A stretch of 64,000 nt of DNA, taken from positions 1-64,000 of the forward strand of contig NZ_JBPYCR010000006.1 in the NCBI RefSeq assembly GCF_051846915.1, in the 5' to 3' direction. The notes beneath the pieces were generated by a model. The model made no database searches and was not told the DNA's origin. It was given only the letters and a program-made list of their open reading frames with translations. The position numbers were made by a program, and so were the translations under genes. Numbering within the stretch: position 1 is the stretch's first letter; each line of letters opens with the position of its first letter. Below are positions 1-8,554 of this stretch, in pieces. The DNA comes from JBPYCR01 sp051846915 (lineage in GTDB: Bacteria; Bacillota; Bacilli; Bacillales; Amphibacillaceae).

Positions 1-1631
1 TATAATTTTTCGCTTAATACTTCTTCTGCTATGTTAACTGCATGATCCCCTATACGCTCTAAGTTACTAATAATATCAACAAAAACAATCCCGGCTGAAC
101 CAGAGCATTTCCCTTCATTTACTCGAATAATATGTTTTTTACGGTAAGTGCGTTCCATTTTATCAATTTGGTCCTCTTTTTGAACAACTACAAGTGCTTC
201 CTCTCTATCCATTAAATTAAAGGCTTTTACTGCTTGCTTTACGGTTAAAATAGTTAGGTCAAACATATTATTTAAATCTTCAAGTGCACTATCAGTTAGA
301 TTGATTTTATTTGATATTTGGTAATCAATTAATTCAACAATGTTTTCAAAATGATCACCGATTCTTTCTATATCGCGAACCGAATCCATTAATGCGGTAT
401 GCTTCGCACTTTCTGCTTCGGATAAATTACCACTGGAAATACTAATTAAATAATCCGTAATATTCTGATCAAGGTTATTTAACGCCCCTTCTATTTGCAT
501 AGCCATTTCTGAATGTTTCTGTTGCTGGGTCGTTAAATATAAACTCGTCTCTTCCAACCCTCTATATGAATATTCTCCCATTCGAATAATTTCCGATTTA
601 GCTTGGTCAAGGGCTAACGTTGATGATTGCTGGATGAAAATTGGGTCGAGATGTTTAGGCTTATATTCGACCACCACATCTTCTCCGGGAATTATTTTCG
701 TTACGATCCAGGCAAGCATAGCAATAAATGGGAATTGAATAACTGTATTTGCTATGTTAAAACTCCCATGTGCAAATGCAATAGTCATTTCGGGATTTAA
801 GTTAAATTGACTTTGTAAAAATAACACATATTTTGTAAATAAATCTAAGATTACTAAAAAAACAGTCGCACCTACTAAGTTAAAGATTACGTGTGTATAG
901 GCGGCTCTTTTAGCTGCCACTGTTGCGCCTAACGAAGCAATGATGGCTGTAATCGTCGTACCAATATTATCTCCAAATAAAACTGGTACAGCTGCTTTTA
1001 AACTAATCGCACCTTCACTAAATAGACCTTGTAAAATACCAATAGTCGCACTGGAACTTTGTACAACTAACGTAAATACGGTTCCAATAGCAACGCCAAG
1101 TACCGGGTTAGAACTCATGTCGACGGTTAATTCATGGAACATTTCCAAGCTTCGTAAAGGTTTCATCCCAGAACTCATTAAACCTAGCCCAAAAAATAAA
1201 GCGCCAAAACCGAATACAGTCTGACCTACTGCATTTACTTTCTGATTTTTAAAGAAAAACAATAAAAAACATCCAGCAGCTATGATTGGTAAAGAATATT
1301 CACCAATATCAATACCGATAATAAATGCAGTTACAGTCGTACCTATGTTTGCACCCATGATAACGCCAATCGCTTGTCTTAACGTCATAAAACCTGCATT
1401 GACAAGTCCCACGGTAAGTACAGTCGTCCCCGAGCTGCTTTGAATTAGAACAGTAACAATTACACCAGCTAATACCCCAAGAAATGGATTACTCGTAAAT
1501 TTATCGAGTATATCTCTTAATCGATCACCAGCCGATTTCTGAAGGCCTTCTCCCATGTATTTAATTCCGAGAAGAAATATCCCCAATCCACCGACGAACT
1601 CAAAAATGAGTTGTTGTACATTAATATCCAA
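1..1631 (-). CDS. Na/Pi cotransporter family protein with PhoU-like C-terminal domain (3' end off window)
   Basis: Predicted sodium-dependent phosphate transporter of the NptA/YqeW (PNaS) family in the plasma membrane. About 543 codons are visible without a stop, and the last residues lie beyond base 1. The first 300 or so residues hold hydrophobic segments with two QSSS motifs (VLIQSSSGTT and VVQSSSATIG), the inverted-repeat signature of the family. The C-terminal 220 residues are helical and PhoU-like, with two ERIGDH motifs. A TTG start at 1631 follows GAGG about 11 nt upstream and gives a family-typical N-terminus; it is the least certain part. In B. subtilis yqeW lies between rpsU and yqeV, a position that is empty here. 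B. subtilis YqeW, as I recall it, is much shorter and lacks the PhoU part. Confidence 0.88.
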   Translation of the reverse strand, partial: MDINVQQLIFEFVGGLGIFLLGIKYMGEGLQKSAGDRLRDILDKFTSNPFLGVLAGVIVTVLIQSSSGTTVLTVGLVNAGFMTLRQAIGVIMGANIGTTVTAFIIGIDIGEYSLPIIAAGCFLLFFFKNQKVNAVGQTVFGFGALFFGLGLMSSGMKPLRSLEMFHELTVDMSSNPVLGVAIGTVFTLVVQSSSATIGILQGLFSEGAISLKAAVPVLFGDNIGTTITAIIASLGATVAAKRAAYTHVIFNLVGATVFLVILDLFTKYVLFLQSQFNLNPEMTIAFAHGSFNIANTVIQFPFIAMLAWIVTKIIPGEDVVVEYKPKHLDPIFIQQSSTLALDQAKSEIIRMGEYSYRGLEETSLYLTTQQQKHSEMAMQIEGALNNLDQNITDYLISISSGNLSEAESAKHTALMDSVRDIERIGDHFENIVELIDYQISNKINLTDSALEDLNNMFDLTILTVKQAVKAFNLMDREEALVVVQKEDQIDKMERTYRKKHIIRVNEGKCSGSAGIVFVDIISNLERIGDHAVNIAEEVLSEKL

Positions 1632-1686
1632 TTATTATTCAACCTCACTCATGTTGTGGCTTTTATGAATAGCTTGTCCACACCCT

Positions 1687-1715
1687 ATTATCAAAAACTA
1701 AGCATTATTTGTAAA
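1687..1715 (-). promoter_or_regulatory. Putative SigA promoter of the Na/Pi cotransporter gene
   Basis: On the minus strand TTTACA (-35) and GATAAT (-10) are separated by 17 nt, about 55 nt upstream of the TTG start. Each hexamer matches the SigA consensus at five of six positions. Confidence 0.5.
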
Positions 1716-1786
1716 GTGATTTTAGAATAATTTACACTATGTTTACAATTGCTATACAAGGGTTGTCGTTTTCCAGATCCTTAGTG

Positions 1787-2428
1787 TTATGATTTCGATT
1801 TTTTTACAAGTATTCTTGTGCCGTTAACAGAGACAACTTCTATTGAACTGTCCTTTTCAATCCACTGTGCATTTGAAATACCGCTATAATCTTGTCCGTT
1901 GATTGTTATTGTGCCAACAGGACGTAAATCGGTAATTGCTTTTCCTTTCTCTCCAACGAGCTTTTCATATTCTTTATTCATGGAATTATACCCTCGGTCT
2001 TTTGTCATACGATCCTTAAGAGCAATTTTTTCCCACATATTTCTGCTTTTGAATCGTTTAAGTAATAAGAATGAACAACCACTTCCAACCAATACCCCGG
2101 TAATTGCATATAGCCCTGCATTAATCGTAGGTGCTGCTAAAGCTGTTGCTAATAGCATACTAGCCAAACCTAACGTTGCCAGTGTTCCATCATTGATAAT
2201 TTTACCATCAATAATTATAAGTAATAATCCAATAAAGTATATAATAAGCATAAGTATAAAGGTGCCTGGTTCAACGATATTCTCATAAAAATAAAATGTT
2301 ATAAGACTTATACCCAATAAACCAAACAATCCACGCATATTAACGAGTATTTCTCCAATTAAAAACATCGTCCCAAAAAAAGTAATAGCAAACAACATCC
2401 AGTCTGCATCAAATATACTTGATTCCAT
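1787..2428 (-). CDS. Short NfeD family membrane protein
   Basis: Stand-alone NfeD protein of 213 residues. The N-terminal two thirds contain four to five membrane segments. The last 60 residues (from LVGEKGKAITDLRP) form the NfeD OB-fold, with the PxGxxxxxGxxY-like pattern and a terminal VxVVSVNGTRILVKK strand. There is no ClpP-like protease domain, unlike the long NfeD at 26928-28265. NfeD proteins usually partner flotillin or stomatin proteins in membrane microdomains. The start was set at 2428 because GGAGGAGGT lies 7 nt upstream; an upstream TTG at 2458 has no SD site. It diverges from the gene at 2477. Which SPFH protein it partners is unknown; FloA is encoded 23 kb away. Confidence 0.8.
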   Translation of the reverse strand: MESSIFDADWMLFAITFFGTMFLIGEILVNMRGLFGLLGISLITFYFYENIVEPGTFILMLIIYFIGLLLIIIDGKIINDGTLATLGLASMLLATALAAPTINAGLYAITGVLVGSGCSFLLLKRFKSRNMWEKIALKDRMTKDRGYNSMNKEYEKLVGEKGKAITDLRPVGTITINGQDYSGISNAQWIEKDSSIEVVSVNGTRILVKKSKS

Positions 2429-2476
2429 GTCCCATACCTCCTCCATTAAGCCACTCAACAGGATGTGAATATAAAA

Positions 2477-2815
2477 ATGAATTGGTTTAAGAGAATGGCT
2501 ATTTATCTGTTCGTTATTCTGTTATTAATGAGTATATATAATGACCTTACAAAAGGTACGCCATTGAAAAGTAAAGATTTCTTTGCTGAGGATGAAGTGG
2601 TTACACCTAAAGAAATAGGTGTTGTAAAAATTCAAGCTCATCATGGTGATACGATATTGACCTTATCTGAAAAACTGGAACAAACACGAACAGGAAAAAT
2701 AAATATGAAAGATATAATTACCGACTTCAAAACACTTAACCCTGATGCAGATCCCTATAAATTGGATCCAGGTGCATATTATTACTTTCCTTTAAACAAA
2801 TTCGACTCCCAATAG
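2477..2815 (+). CDS. yqfZ: Membrane-anchored LysM-like protein, YqfZ type
   Basis: Small protein of 112 residues with one N-terminal membrane anchor (about residues 4-21) and an extracytoplasmic tail. The tail holds a LysM-like pattern: VKIQAHHGDTILTLSEKL, then a helix, then DFKTLNPDADPYKLDPG and YYYFPL. LysM domains bind peptidoglycan, so a cell-surface role is inferred. The ATG at 2477 is preferred over the GTG at 2465 because AGGATGTGA is spaced correctly only for the ATG. The gene sits next to yqfX and yqfT homologues as in B. subtilis, which supports the YqfZ name, but the ispG gene that I recall between yqfZ and yqfX there is absent. Confidence 0.6.
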   Translation: MNWFKRMAIYLFVILLLMSIYNDLTKGTPLKSKDFFAEDEVVTPKEIGVVKIQAHHGDTILTLSEKLEQTRTGKINMKDIITDFKTLNPDADPYKLDPGAYYYFPLNKFDSQ

Positions 2816-2864
2816 TATATCATTAATAATCAAAGCACGCTGAATTTCCCCATTAAATTTCAAG

Positions 2865-2898
2865 AAAAAAGAAGCTGAAATAAATCAGCTTCTTTTTT
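2865..2898. terminator. Bidirectional rho-independent terminator
   Basis: A perfect 14-bp stem (AAAAAAGAAGCTGA with its complement) and 6-nt loop carry T runs on both strands. It lies between the convergent genes ending at 2815 (+) and 2897 (-), so it can serve both. Confidence 0.88.
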
Positions 2899-3313
2899 AA
2901 AAAAATGGCAAGATAAACAAGCTAAGGGCAATCGAGATTGCTCCAACAATGATAGCTGTATTGCCTAACATTTCCGCATTTCTACGTCTAGCCATAAAAC
3001 CAAGAACTATACCGGCACCTCCAAATATTATCGGCATAATGAAGAAAGATATTACAGATAACGCTGCTGCAATCCATCCATATGCGCTATTAACGCCAGC
3101 ATCTGATTCCTCAATTTCTTCTGAATCCGCCAAGGGATAATTATTATCAGCTAATTCTGCTGCTGTTTCTTCGTCTCTTGAACCATTTCTTTGAATATCT
3201 GCTTGATCATACATATGATTACCTGTGACTTCTGTATGATTTATTTCATTTGCATTCTCCACAGGCTGTAATTGTTTTTGCTCCCCGTTACGGTGTTGAT
3301 TCAATTCATCCAT
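2897..3313 (-). CDS. yqfX: YqfX-like membrane protein
   Basis: Conserved small membrane protein of 138 residues and unknown function. The first 70 residues are hydrophilic and acidic (many Glu, Asp and Asn). Two membrane helices follow (about 78-100 and 112-136), separated by a GxxxGFMARRRN turn. That two-helix layout matches YqfX of Bacillus, and the gene order yqfZ-yqfX-yqfT agrees. The ATG at 3313 is used because AAAGGGAG lies 7 nt upstream; a longer GTG version at 3340 lacks an SD site. The stop codon overlaps the terminator stem shared with the convergent gene. Confidence 0.62.
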   Translation of the reverse strand: MDELNQHRNGEQKQLQPVENANEINHTEVTGNHMYDQADIQRNGSRDEETAAELADNNYPLADSEEIEESDAGVNSAYGWIAAALSVISFFIMPIIFGGAGIVLGFMARRRNAEMLGNTAIIVGAISIALSLFILPFF

Positions 3314-3482
3314 AAACAAACTCCCTTTCTTGAGGTGCAACGTTAGTTTATGGATCTTTTTAATTTATAATGGTGTTATATTTTGGAACGAATCTGTTTC
3401 ATTTTTAGTACTTAAACATAAAGTAAAGTAATGGGTCTTTAGATCAATGTATTTATACAAAAAATAATAAAGGAGCAGATTG

Positions 3483-3767
3483 ATGTCTGATTTTATTAAA
3501 AGTATTGTGAAGACAAAGTTGCAAAACCTTACAACACAGGAATTGCTGTTCTACAGTAGAAAGTATCACTTTAATATTTCTTCCAGCGAAGCGGAGCAAT
3601 TAACGGCTTATATACGAAACATGCGAGCCGATCCTTTTAAAGCAAACGGTCGATTAAAAATTCATCGCGAAATAAGTCGAATTACGACAAAAGATACCGC
3701 CGATAAAGCACAAAACTTGCTTGTAAAAATTGTTAAAGAACATGGTTTTGCACATTTACTTGAATAA
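3483..3767 (+). CDS. yqfT: YqfT family protein (DUF2624)
   Basis: Soluble 94-residue protein of unknown function, matching the YqfT/DUF2624 family of Bacillales in length and pattern. The N-terminus reads as helices (LTTQELLFYSRKYHF), with an ISSSEAEQL turn, and the C-terminus ends in VKIVKEHGFAHLL. ATG at 3483 follows AAAGGAG by 7 nt; a TTG immediately upstream is not needed. It is convergent with nfo, as expected for this neighbourhood. The 116 bp between it and nfo hold no clear terminator. Confidence 0.75.
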   Translation: MSDFIKSIVKTKLQNLTTQELLFYSRKYHFNISSSEAEQLTAYIRNMRADPFKANGRLKIHREISRITTKDTADKAQNLLVKIVKEHGFAHLLE

Positions 3768-3883
3768 GTGTGATTAATAAATTAAATATAAAAATCCAGA
3801 ATCTATATCGAGCAACCAGCTTTGTGTTAATAAAACAATTAGATTTCTTAGCAGACTAATGGCAACACTGTTCTTTTAATTTA

Positions 3884-4777
3884 TTATTGATTCATAATAT
3901 GATCTTTTAATTCTGGGACAAATTTTCCGCCTTTAATCATTTCTATTTCAAATTTGTAAGGCGGCTTTTTATTTTTTTTGTCTTCACCTACATAAGGGGT
4001 CTCCAATATTTTTGGGAGGTTTTTTAATTGATCATGGAAAATCACATCATGCAAAGCATCAAATCCAATATGACCAAATCCAATATTTTCGTGTCTGTCT
4101 TTCCCAGCTCCCATGATATTTTTGCTGTCATTGACATGAACAACTTTAAGCCGGTCTATTCCGATTATTTTATCGAACTCATTTAATACCCCATCAAAAT
4201 CATTGACGATATCATAACCTGCATCATGTATATGGCATGTATCTAGACATACGGACAGGTTCTCATTATGGTTCACACCATCGATTATTTTAGCAATTTC
4301 TTCAAAATTTCTTCCAATTTCAGTACCTTTTCCTGCCATCGTTTCCAAAGCAATCTGAACAGGTTCCTCATTTGTTAATACTTCGTTCAGCCCGGTGACA
4401 ATTTGTTTAATACCCATTTCGACGCCTGCGCCAACGTGAGCTCCTGGATGCAACACAATTTGCTTCGCTCCAATTGCTGAAGTTCTGTCCAATTCATTAC
4501 GTAAAAAGGAAACACCAAGTTCAAACGTTTCTTTTTTCGTCGTGTTTGCAATATTGATTATATATGGTGCATGCACAACAATATCAACCATATTATGTTT
4601 TGACATATGCTGTTTCCCAGCTTCAATATTTAATTCTTCAATTGGTTTTCTGCGTGTATTTTGTGGTGCTCCGGTGTATATCATAAATGTGTTAGCGTCA
4701 TAAGATGCCGCCTCTTCACTTGATCCTAACAACATCTTCTTCCCGCTCATTGAAACGTGTGATCCCAATTTAACCAA
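3884..4777 (-). CDS. nfo: Endonuclease IV (AP endonuclease)
   Basis: Cleaves abasic sites and 3'-blocking ends during base excision repair, using a three-zinc centre in a TIM barrel. The sequence carries the AP endonuclease family 2 signatures: GSHVSMSGKKM near the N-terminus, VVHAPYIINIA, LHPGAHVG, ALETMAGKG, CLDTCHIHDAGYD, VHVNDSK and GAGKDRHENIGFG. Its 297 residues equal the usual Bacillus length when the TTG at 4777 is used; GGGG lies about 7 nt upstream of it, while the GTG at 4786 is too close to that site. It lies 18 nt downstream of cshB and is probably co-transcribed with it. YqfS in B. subtilis is a spore-associated enzyme; no sporulation promoter was resolved here. Confidence 0.95.
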   Translation of the reverse strand: MVKLGSHVSMSGKKMLLGSSEEAASYDANTFMIYTGAPQNTRRKPIEELNIEAGKQHMSKHNMVDIVVHAPYIINIANTTKKETFELGVSFLRNELDRTSAIGAKQIVLHPGAHVGAGVEMGIKQIVTGLNEVLTNEEPVQIALETMAGKGTEIGRNFEEIAKIIDGVNHNENLSVCLDTCHIHDAGYDIVNDFDGVLNEFDKIIGIDRLKVVHVNDSKNIMGAGKDRHENIGFGHIGFDALHDVIFHDQLKNLPKILETPYVGEDKKNKKPPYKFEIEMIKGGKFVPELKDHIMNQ

Positions 4778-4795
4778 GTATTCCACCCCATTAAA

Positions 4796-6112
4796 TTATT
4801 TTTTATTTCGTCTAGTCTTTTTCTGTAACTGTTTTTTTATTGATTGTTGTTGCTGTTTCATTTTTTTCTTATAGCCCGGCTTTATTTTTTTGGGCTTTTT
4901 AACATAACGCCATGCTTCTTTATCCAAATTTGTTGTAGTATCTGTTCGCATTTTTCTTTTATTCCATGGATTGGCATTTTCCCATTCACCGTTCTTAACC
5001 TCACTATAAATAAAGGATATTCCTTTGTTTTCCAATTTATTTATTAAGGAAATGTCCTGTTCACCATAAATGCTAATTACGTCGCCTTCCATACCAGCTC
5101 GTGCAGTCCTGCCAACTCGATGGGTATAAAAATGTTCCTCTTTAGGGAGCTCTGCATTAATTACGTGACTAACCCCTTTAATATCAATACCTCTTGACGC
5201 CAAGTCAGTAGCAACGATATATTGACATTGTAATTGTTGAATTTGTTTTAATGCACGTTTTCGCTCTCTCGGACTTAAACCTCCATGCAGTATGACCGTA
5301 TTTAGACCTTTTTCCTGAATTGATGCCCCTATCTCATTTGCTTTTTCTTTGCCGTTTGTAAAAATAATTGCTAAATAGGGCTGGATAACCTTACTTATAT
5401 CCATAATGATATGAGTTATATCTCGATGCTTTAATGCAATTAACCTGTGCTCCAATGTTTCTGGCGAAATACCATCATCAATCTTAACGTATATAGGCTG
5501 ATCCAAATATTTTTTAAAAAAGTGTTCCAACCGTTGAGGAATGGTTGCCGAAAAAACAAGCAGTTGAATATCTTTTTGACATCGAACTAACAATTGATCA
5601 ACCGTTTGGATAAACCCTAAGTCAAGCATTAAATCCGCTTCATCAATAACAAAGGAAGAAGCTGAATAAATAGATAAGGCGTTTTCGTTTACAAGATCCA
5701 TAATTCTTCCCGGTGTACCTACAATAATATCCGGGCTTTTTTTTAGTTGCCGAATCATTCGCTGTTTATCCGTACCACCAATCAATAGCTTGGCTGTCCA
5801 TTCGTCTTCCTTTTCAGCCAGTTTAATAATCTTTTTCACTTCATCATAAATTTGTGTCGCTAGCTCACGTGTAGGTAGCGTTATCACAAGTTGAACTTCA
5901 TTAATACCTGAACGAAGCTGATTCATAAGCGGCAATAAATAGGCGTGTGTTTTTCCTGACCCTGTCTGGGATTTACCTATCACGCTTTTTCCTTGTAAAA
6001 TTTCAGGTATTGCCTCATGTTGTATATCCGTAGGTTTGGAAAATCCCAGTTTTTGAATGACTTCCAAAGTAGATAAATTAAACTCATAAGCATTGAAACG
6101 TTTATTATTCAT
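4796..6112 (-). CDS. cshB: DEAD-box RNA helicase CshB
   Basis: ATP-dependent RNA helicase linked in Bacillus to cold-shock RNA remodelling and ribosome assembly. Visible motifs are the Q motif (FSKPTDIQHEAIP), Walker A SQTGSGKT (48-55), PTREL (80-84), DEAD (157-160), SAT (188-190) and the C-terminal YIVATDLASRGIDIKG and HRVGRTARAG. The last 70 residues are a Lys/Gln/Arg-rich tail, typical of CshB and likely RNA-binding. ATG at 6112 follows AAGGAG. Position between yqfO and nfo is as in B. subtilis, but the ispH (yqfP) and yqfQ genes that lie between them there are not present. Confidence 0.93.
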   Translation of the reverse strand: MNNKRFNAYEFNLSTLEVIQKLGFSKPTDIQHEAIPEILQGKSVIGKSQTGSGKTHAYLLPLMNQLRSGINEVQLVITLPTRELATQIYDEVKKIIKLAEKEDEWTAKLLIGGTDKQRMIRQLKKSPDIIVGTPGRIMDLVNENALSIYSASSFVIDEADLMLDLGFIQTVDQLLVRCQKDIQLLVFSATIPQRLEHFFKKYLDQPIYVKIDDGISPETLEHRLIALKHRDITHIIMDISKVIQPYLAIIFTNGKEKANEIGASIQEKGLNTVILHGGLSPRERKRALKQIQQLQCQYIVATDLASRGIDIKGVSHVINAELPKEEHFYTHRVGRTARAGMEGDVISIYGEQDISLINKLENKGISFIYSEVKNGEWENANPWNKRKMRTDTTTNLDKEAWRYVKKPKKIKPGYKKKMKQQQQSIKKQLQKKTRRNKK

Positions 6113-6160
6113 ACATTACTACTCCTTAGAATCCAGATAGGTACAGCGGTGTAGCATCTG

Positions 6161-7273
6161 TTATACATACTTAAAAGGATCTGTATTTGTTTCTGATATA
6201 TAAATATCAAGTGATTGGCCAAACTTCTTTTTGAGAAATTGTTGTAACGCTTCTTTCATTGCACTTTCTATATAATGACCGGCATCGATAACTGCCAGTC
6301 CCATCTCCAATGCATCCTGGGCCTGGTGGAAACTCATGTCGCCAGTAACGTATACGTCAGCATCTTTTTGCTTAGCCTGCTGAATAAACTTTTCTCCGCT
6401 TCCACCTAAAACAGCAACTTTTTTCACCTTTTTATCCTGTTTCCCAATTAATCTAACGTGTGATTGTTGAAATGCTTTTTTGACTTGTTCGGCAAACACA
6501 CCCAACGGTACACTGTTAGCTAAATTACCAATTCGTCCAAGACCAAGAGCCTTCCCTTTGTTTTGCAATGGGAATATATCATATGCAGGTTCTTCATATG
6601 GGTGGGCTGTTATCATTGAATCGATAACTTTCGTAAGATCGGATGATTTGACGATCGTTTCTATTTTTATTTCATTCACAAATTCCAATTCGTCCTTTGT
6701 ACCGATATAAGGGTTTGTTCCTTGTTGTGGCTTAAATGTTCCTTGACCTTCTGTTTGAAATGTACAATGACTATAATTTCCTATATGCCCTGCGCCTGCG
6801 AGACTCATATTATTTCTTACTTTTTCGGCATGTGATTTTGGTATATATACAACCAGCTTAAAAAGCTTTTCATGTTCCAGATCAACAAGATTGTCCGTTA
6901 TATCGATACCTAACAGATTACAAAGTATATCATTAACTCCATTTTCTGCGATATCGAGATTTGTATGCGCAGCGTAAACGGATATGTTTTGAGAAATTAA
7001 CTTTTGAATAACTCTCCCTTTAACACTATTTATATTTATTTGCTTGATCGATTGAAATAATAACGGATGATGTGCAATAATCAGATCGATTTCCTTATCA
7101 ATCGCTTCATCTACTACAGCTTCAGTAACATCCAATGTGACCATGACCCTTTTTGGTGTTTGCTTATAAGATCCAACTTGCAACCCTACATTATCCCAAT
7201 CAAAAGCCAGATTTAATGGTGTCTCTTTCTCCATTGTTTGAAAAATAACATCATTGGTCAATTCATTCGTCAA
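6161..7273 (-). CDS. yqfO: Nif3-like dinuclear metal protein YqfO
   Basis: Member of the NIF3/GTP cyclohydrolase I type 2 family; the cellular substrate is not established. The N-terminal half has IIAHHPLLF and AAHTNLDIAENGVND, and the C-terminal half has YVTGDMSFHQAQDA and IDAGHYIES; these supply the metal-binding His, Asp and Glu. The inserted middle domain (about 130-235, with AHPYEEPAYDI) is the PII/CutA-like insert seen in long Gram-positive members. Its 370 residues match the family. The TTG at 7273 is used: GGAGG lies 9 nt upstream inside the end of trmK, and the two genes overlap by 11 nt, which suggests translational coupling. Confidence 0.9.
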   Translation of the reverse strand: MTNELTNDVIFQTMEKETPLNLAFDWDNVGLQVGSYKQTPKRVMVTLDVTEAVVDEAIDKEIDLIIAHHPLLFQSIKQININSVKGRVIQKLISQNISVYAAHTNLDIAENGVNDILCNLLGIDITDNLVDLEHEKLFKLVVYIPKSHAEKVRNNMSLAGAGHIGNYSHCTFQTEGQGTFKPQQGTNPYIGTKDELEFVNEIKIETIVKSSDLTKVIDSMITAHPYEEPAYDIFPLQNKGKALGLGRIGNLANSVPLGVFAEQVKKAFQQSHVRLIGKQDKKVKKVAVLGGSGEKFIQQAKQKDADVYVTGDMSFHQAQDALEMGLAVIDAGHYIESAMKEALQQFLKKKFGQSLDIYISETNTDPFKYV

Positions 7274-7970
7274 CTGTTAATACCTCCTTGATCCATTCCA
7301 GCTCAAGTTCATATTGCTTCAATTTTTCTGTGTTTAGTTCGTTGGCTTTTTTCATCTGTTTGGTTACACGTTCCAGTTTGTTTCGCTCTAATTCCCATTT
7401 TGTTAAAAATTGATCGGATTTTCTATCAAGTAATTTAGGTCCAAATAACAGCTGTCTGGGAGATAAATTCTGGCCCGTTTCACTGAGTTTATCAGCAATA
7501 ATTATCTCGTATATGTGTCCATTTTCTTCTATAATATCTTCATTTGTAATGGTGAATTTGTTTTCTGTAAACCACTTTCGAACATCAATCGCACCTGTAT
7601 TCGGTTGAATAATCATTCTCTTTACAAACGGAATGTTTTGTCTCCCATTTTGTAGTATATCTTTAATTAATGAACCGCCCATACCGGAAACTGTAATGGT
7701 CGTTACTTGTTCTTCAGGCGATAATACAGCTAATCCATCACCGAGGCGGACTTCCACTTTATTCTGCAGGTTCAAGTCCTTAACAGTAGTCTTTGCTCGT
7801 GAATATGGACCAGTGTTCACTTCACCTGCGATAGCCTTTGCCCGATCATCATGCAAACATATAAAACATGGTAAATAGGCGTGGTCTGATCCTATATCTG
7901 CTAAAAAGCTTCCCCTATCTATATAGGAAGCAATTGTTTCTAAACGTTTGGAAAGATGTAATGAACGCAT
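7263..7970 (-). CDS. trmK: tRNA (adenine22-N1)-methyltransferase TrmK
   Basis: Methylates N1 of A22 in bacterial tRNAs using S-adenosylmethionine. The SAM motif is ADIGSDHAYLPC (about 24-35), followed by GEVNTGPY, a DGL loop and ITVSGMGGSLI (about 93-103), all characteristic of the YqfN/TrmK family. The C-terminal 60 residues are a charged coiled coil, as in known members. ATG at 7970 follows AAGGGG by 8 nt. It is followed directly by yqfO, as in most Bacillaceae. It sits about 110 bp downstream of cccA, across a terminator. Confidence 0.92.
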   Translation of the reverse strand: MRSLHLSKRLETIASYIDRGSFLADIGSDHAYLPCFICLHDDRAKAIAGEVNTGPYSRAKTTVKDLNLQNKVEVRLGDGLAVLSPEEQVTTITVSGMGGSLIKDILQNGRQNIPFVKRMIIQPNTGAIDVRKWFTENKFTITNEDIIEENGHIYEIIIADKLSETGQNLSPRQLLFGPKLLDRKSDQFLTKWELERNKLERVTKQMKKANELNTEKLKQYELELEWIKEVLTVDE

Positions 7971-8038
7971 CGCTTTCCCCTTTAAAGTAAAATAATAGCA
8001 TATATTTATTTTTCATCTTGTAATTTTATAATGAAGAA

Positions 8039-8067
8039 AAGCTTTCTGTTTTATATTCAGAAAGCTT
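8039..8067 (-). terminator. Rho-independent terminator of cccA
   Basis: A perfect 10-bp stem (AAGCTTTCTG and its complement) with a 9-nt loop lies just downstream of the cccA stop, followed on the minus strand by TTTTCTTC. A T run on the plus side also makes it nearly symmetric. Confidence 0.82.
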
Positions 8068-8078
8068 ACTTTTTTCGT

Positions 8079-8456
8079 TTATTTCATTTCTCCTAGCCAC
8101 TCGGCTAATGCTTCAGCTTGTCCATCGTTGACAAGACCGCCTGGCATGCCGCCATCTGTTCCATTTATAATAATTTCTTTTATTTCATCTTTTGACAGGT
8201 CACCGCCAACTTTTGTTAAATCCGGTCCAGCCCCTCCTGACAAATCAGCACCATGACAACTGGCACAACTGTTTGCAAAAATTGCTTCCGGGTCATCAGC
8301 GGATGCCTCTTCAGTATCCTCTGTTTGCGGTTCGCCACCATTCTCCTCAGCTTGTTGAATCTCTGCTCGTTGGGTCAATCCAATATAAGAAACGATAACA
8401 ATTGCAAATAGACCTACAACGGCTATTGCTGCGAAAGGGAGAAGATTTTTCTTCAT
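8079..8456 (-). CDS. cccA: Membrane-anchored cytochrome c-550
   Basis: Small respiratory cytochrome c on the outer face of the membrane, carrying electrons toward the terminal oxidase. One N-terminal membrane anchor (about residues 5-27) is followed by an acidic Glu/Asp-rich linker and a class I haem domain. The haem is bound through CASCH (Cys64, Cys67, His68), and a Met in GGMPGG (Met104) is the probable axial ligand. Its 125 residues match B. subtilis CccA. ATG at 8456 follows AAGGAGG. The highly acidic linker fits a salt-tolerant host, though that is only suggestive. Confidence 0.93.
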   Translation of the reverse strand: MKKNLLPFAAIAVVGLFAIVIVSYIGLTQRAEIQQAEENGGEPQTEDTEEASADDPEAIFANSCASCHGADLSGGAGPDLTKVGGDLSKDEIKEIIINGTDGGMPGGLVNDGQAEALAEWLGEMK

Positions 8457-8554
8457 TGTAGTTCCTCCTTATGTAATCTCTGCATTATTTAGACAAAGGC
8501 TATACTTATTTTACTCGAAATTGAAATGACTTTAAAGCTAAATGTGTGAAAAAA

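Noticed and set aside
940..1224. Open reading frame on the plus strand inside the Na/Pi cotransporter
   Set aside because: Antisense shadow of a clear coding gene; composition follows the minus-strand protein.
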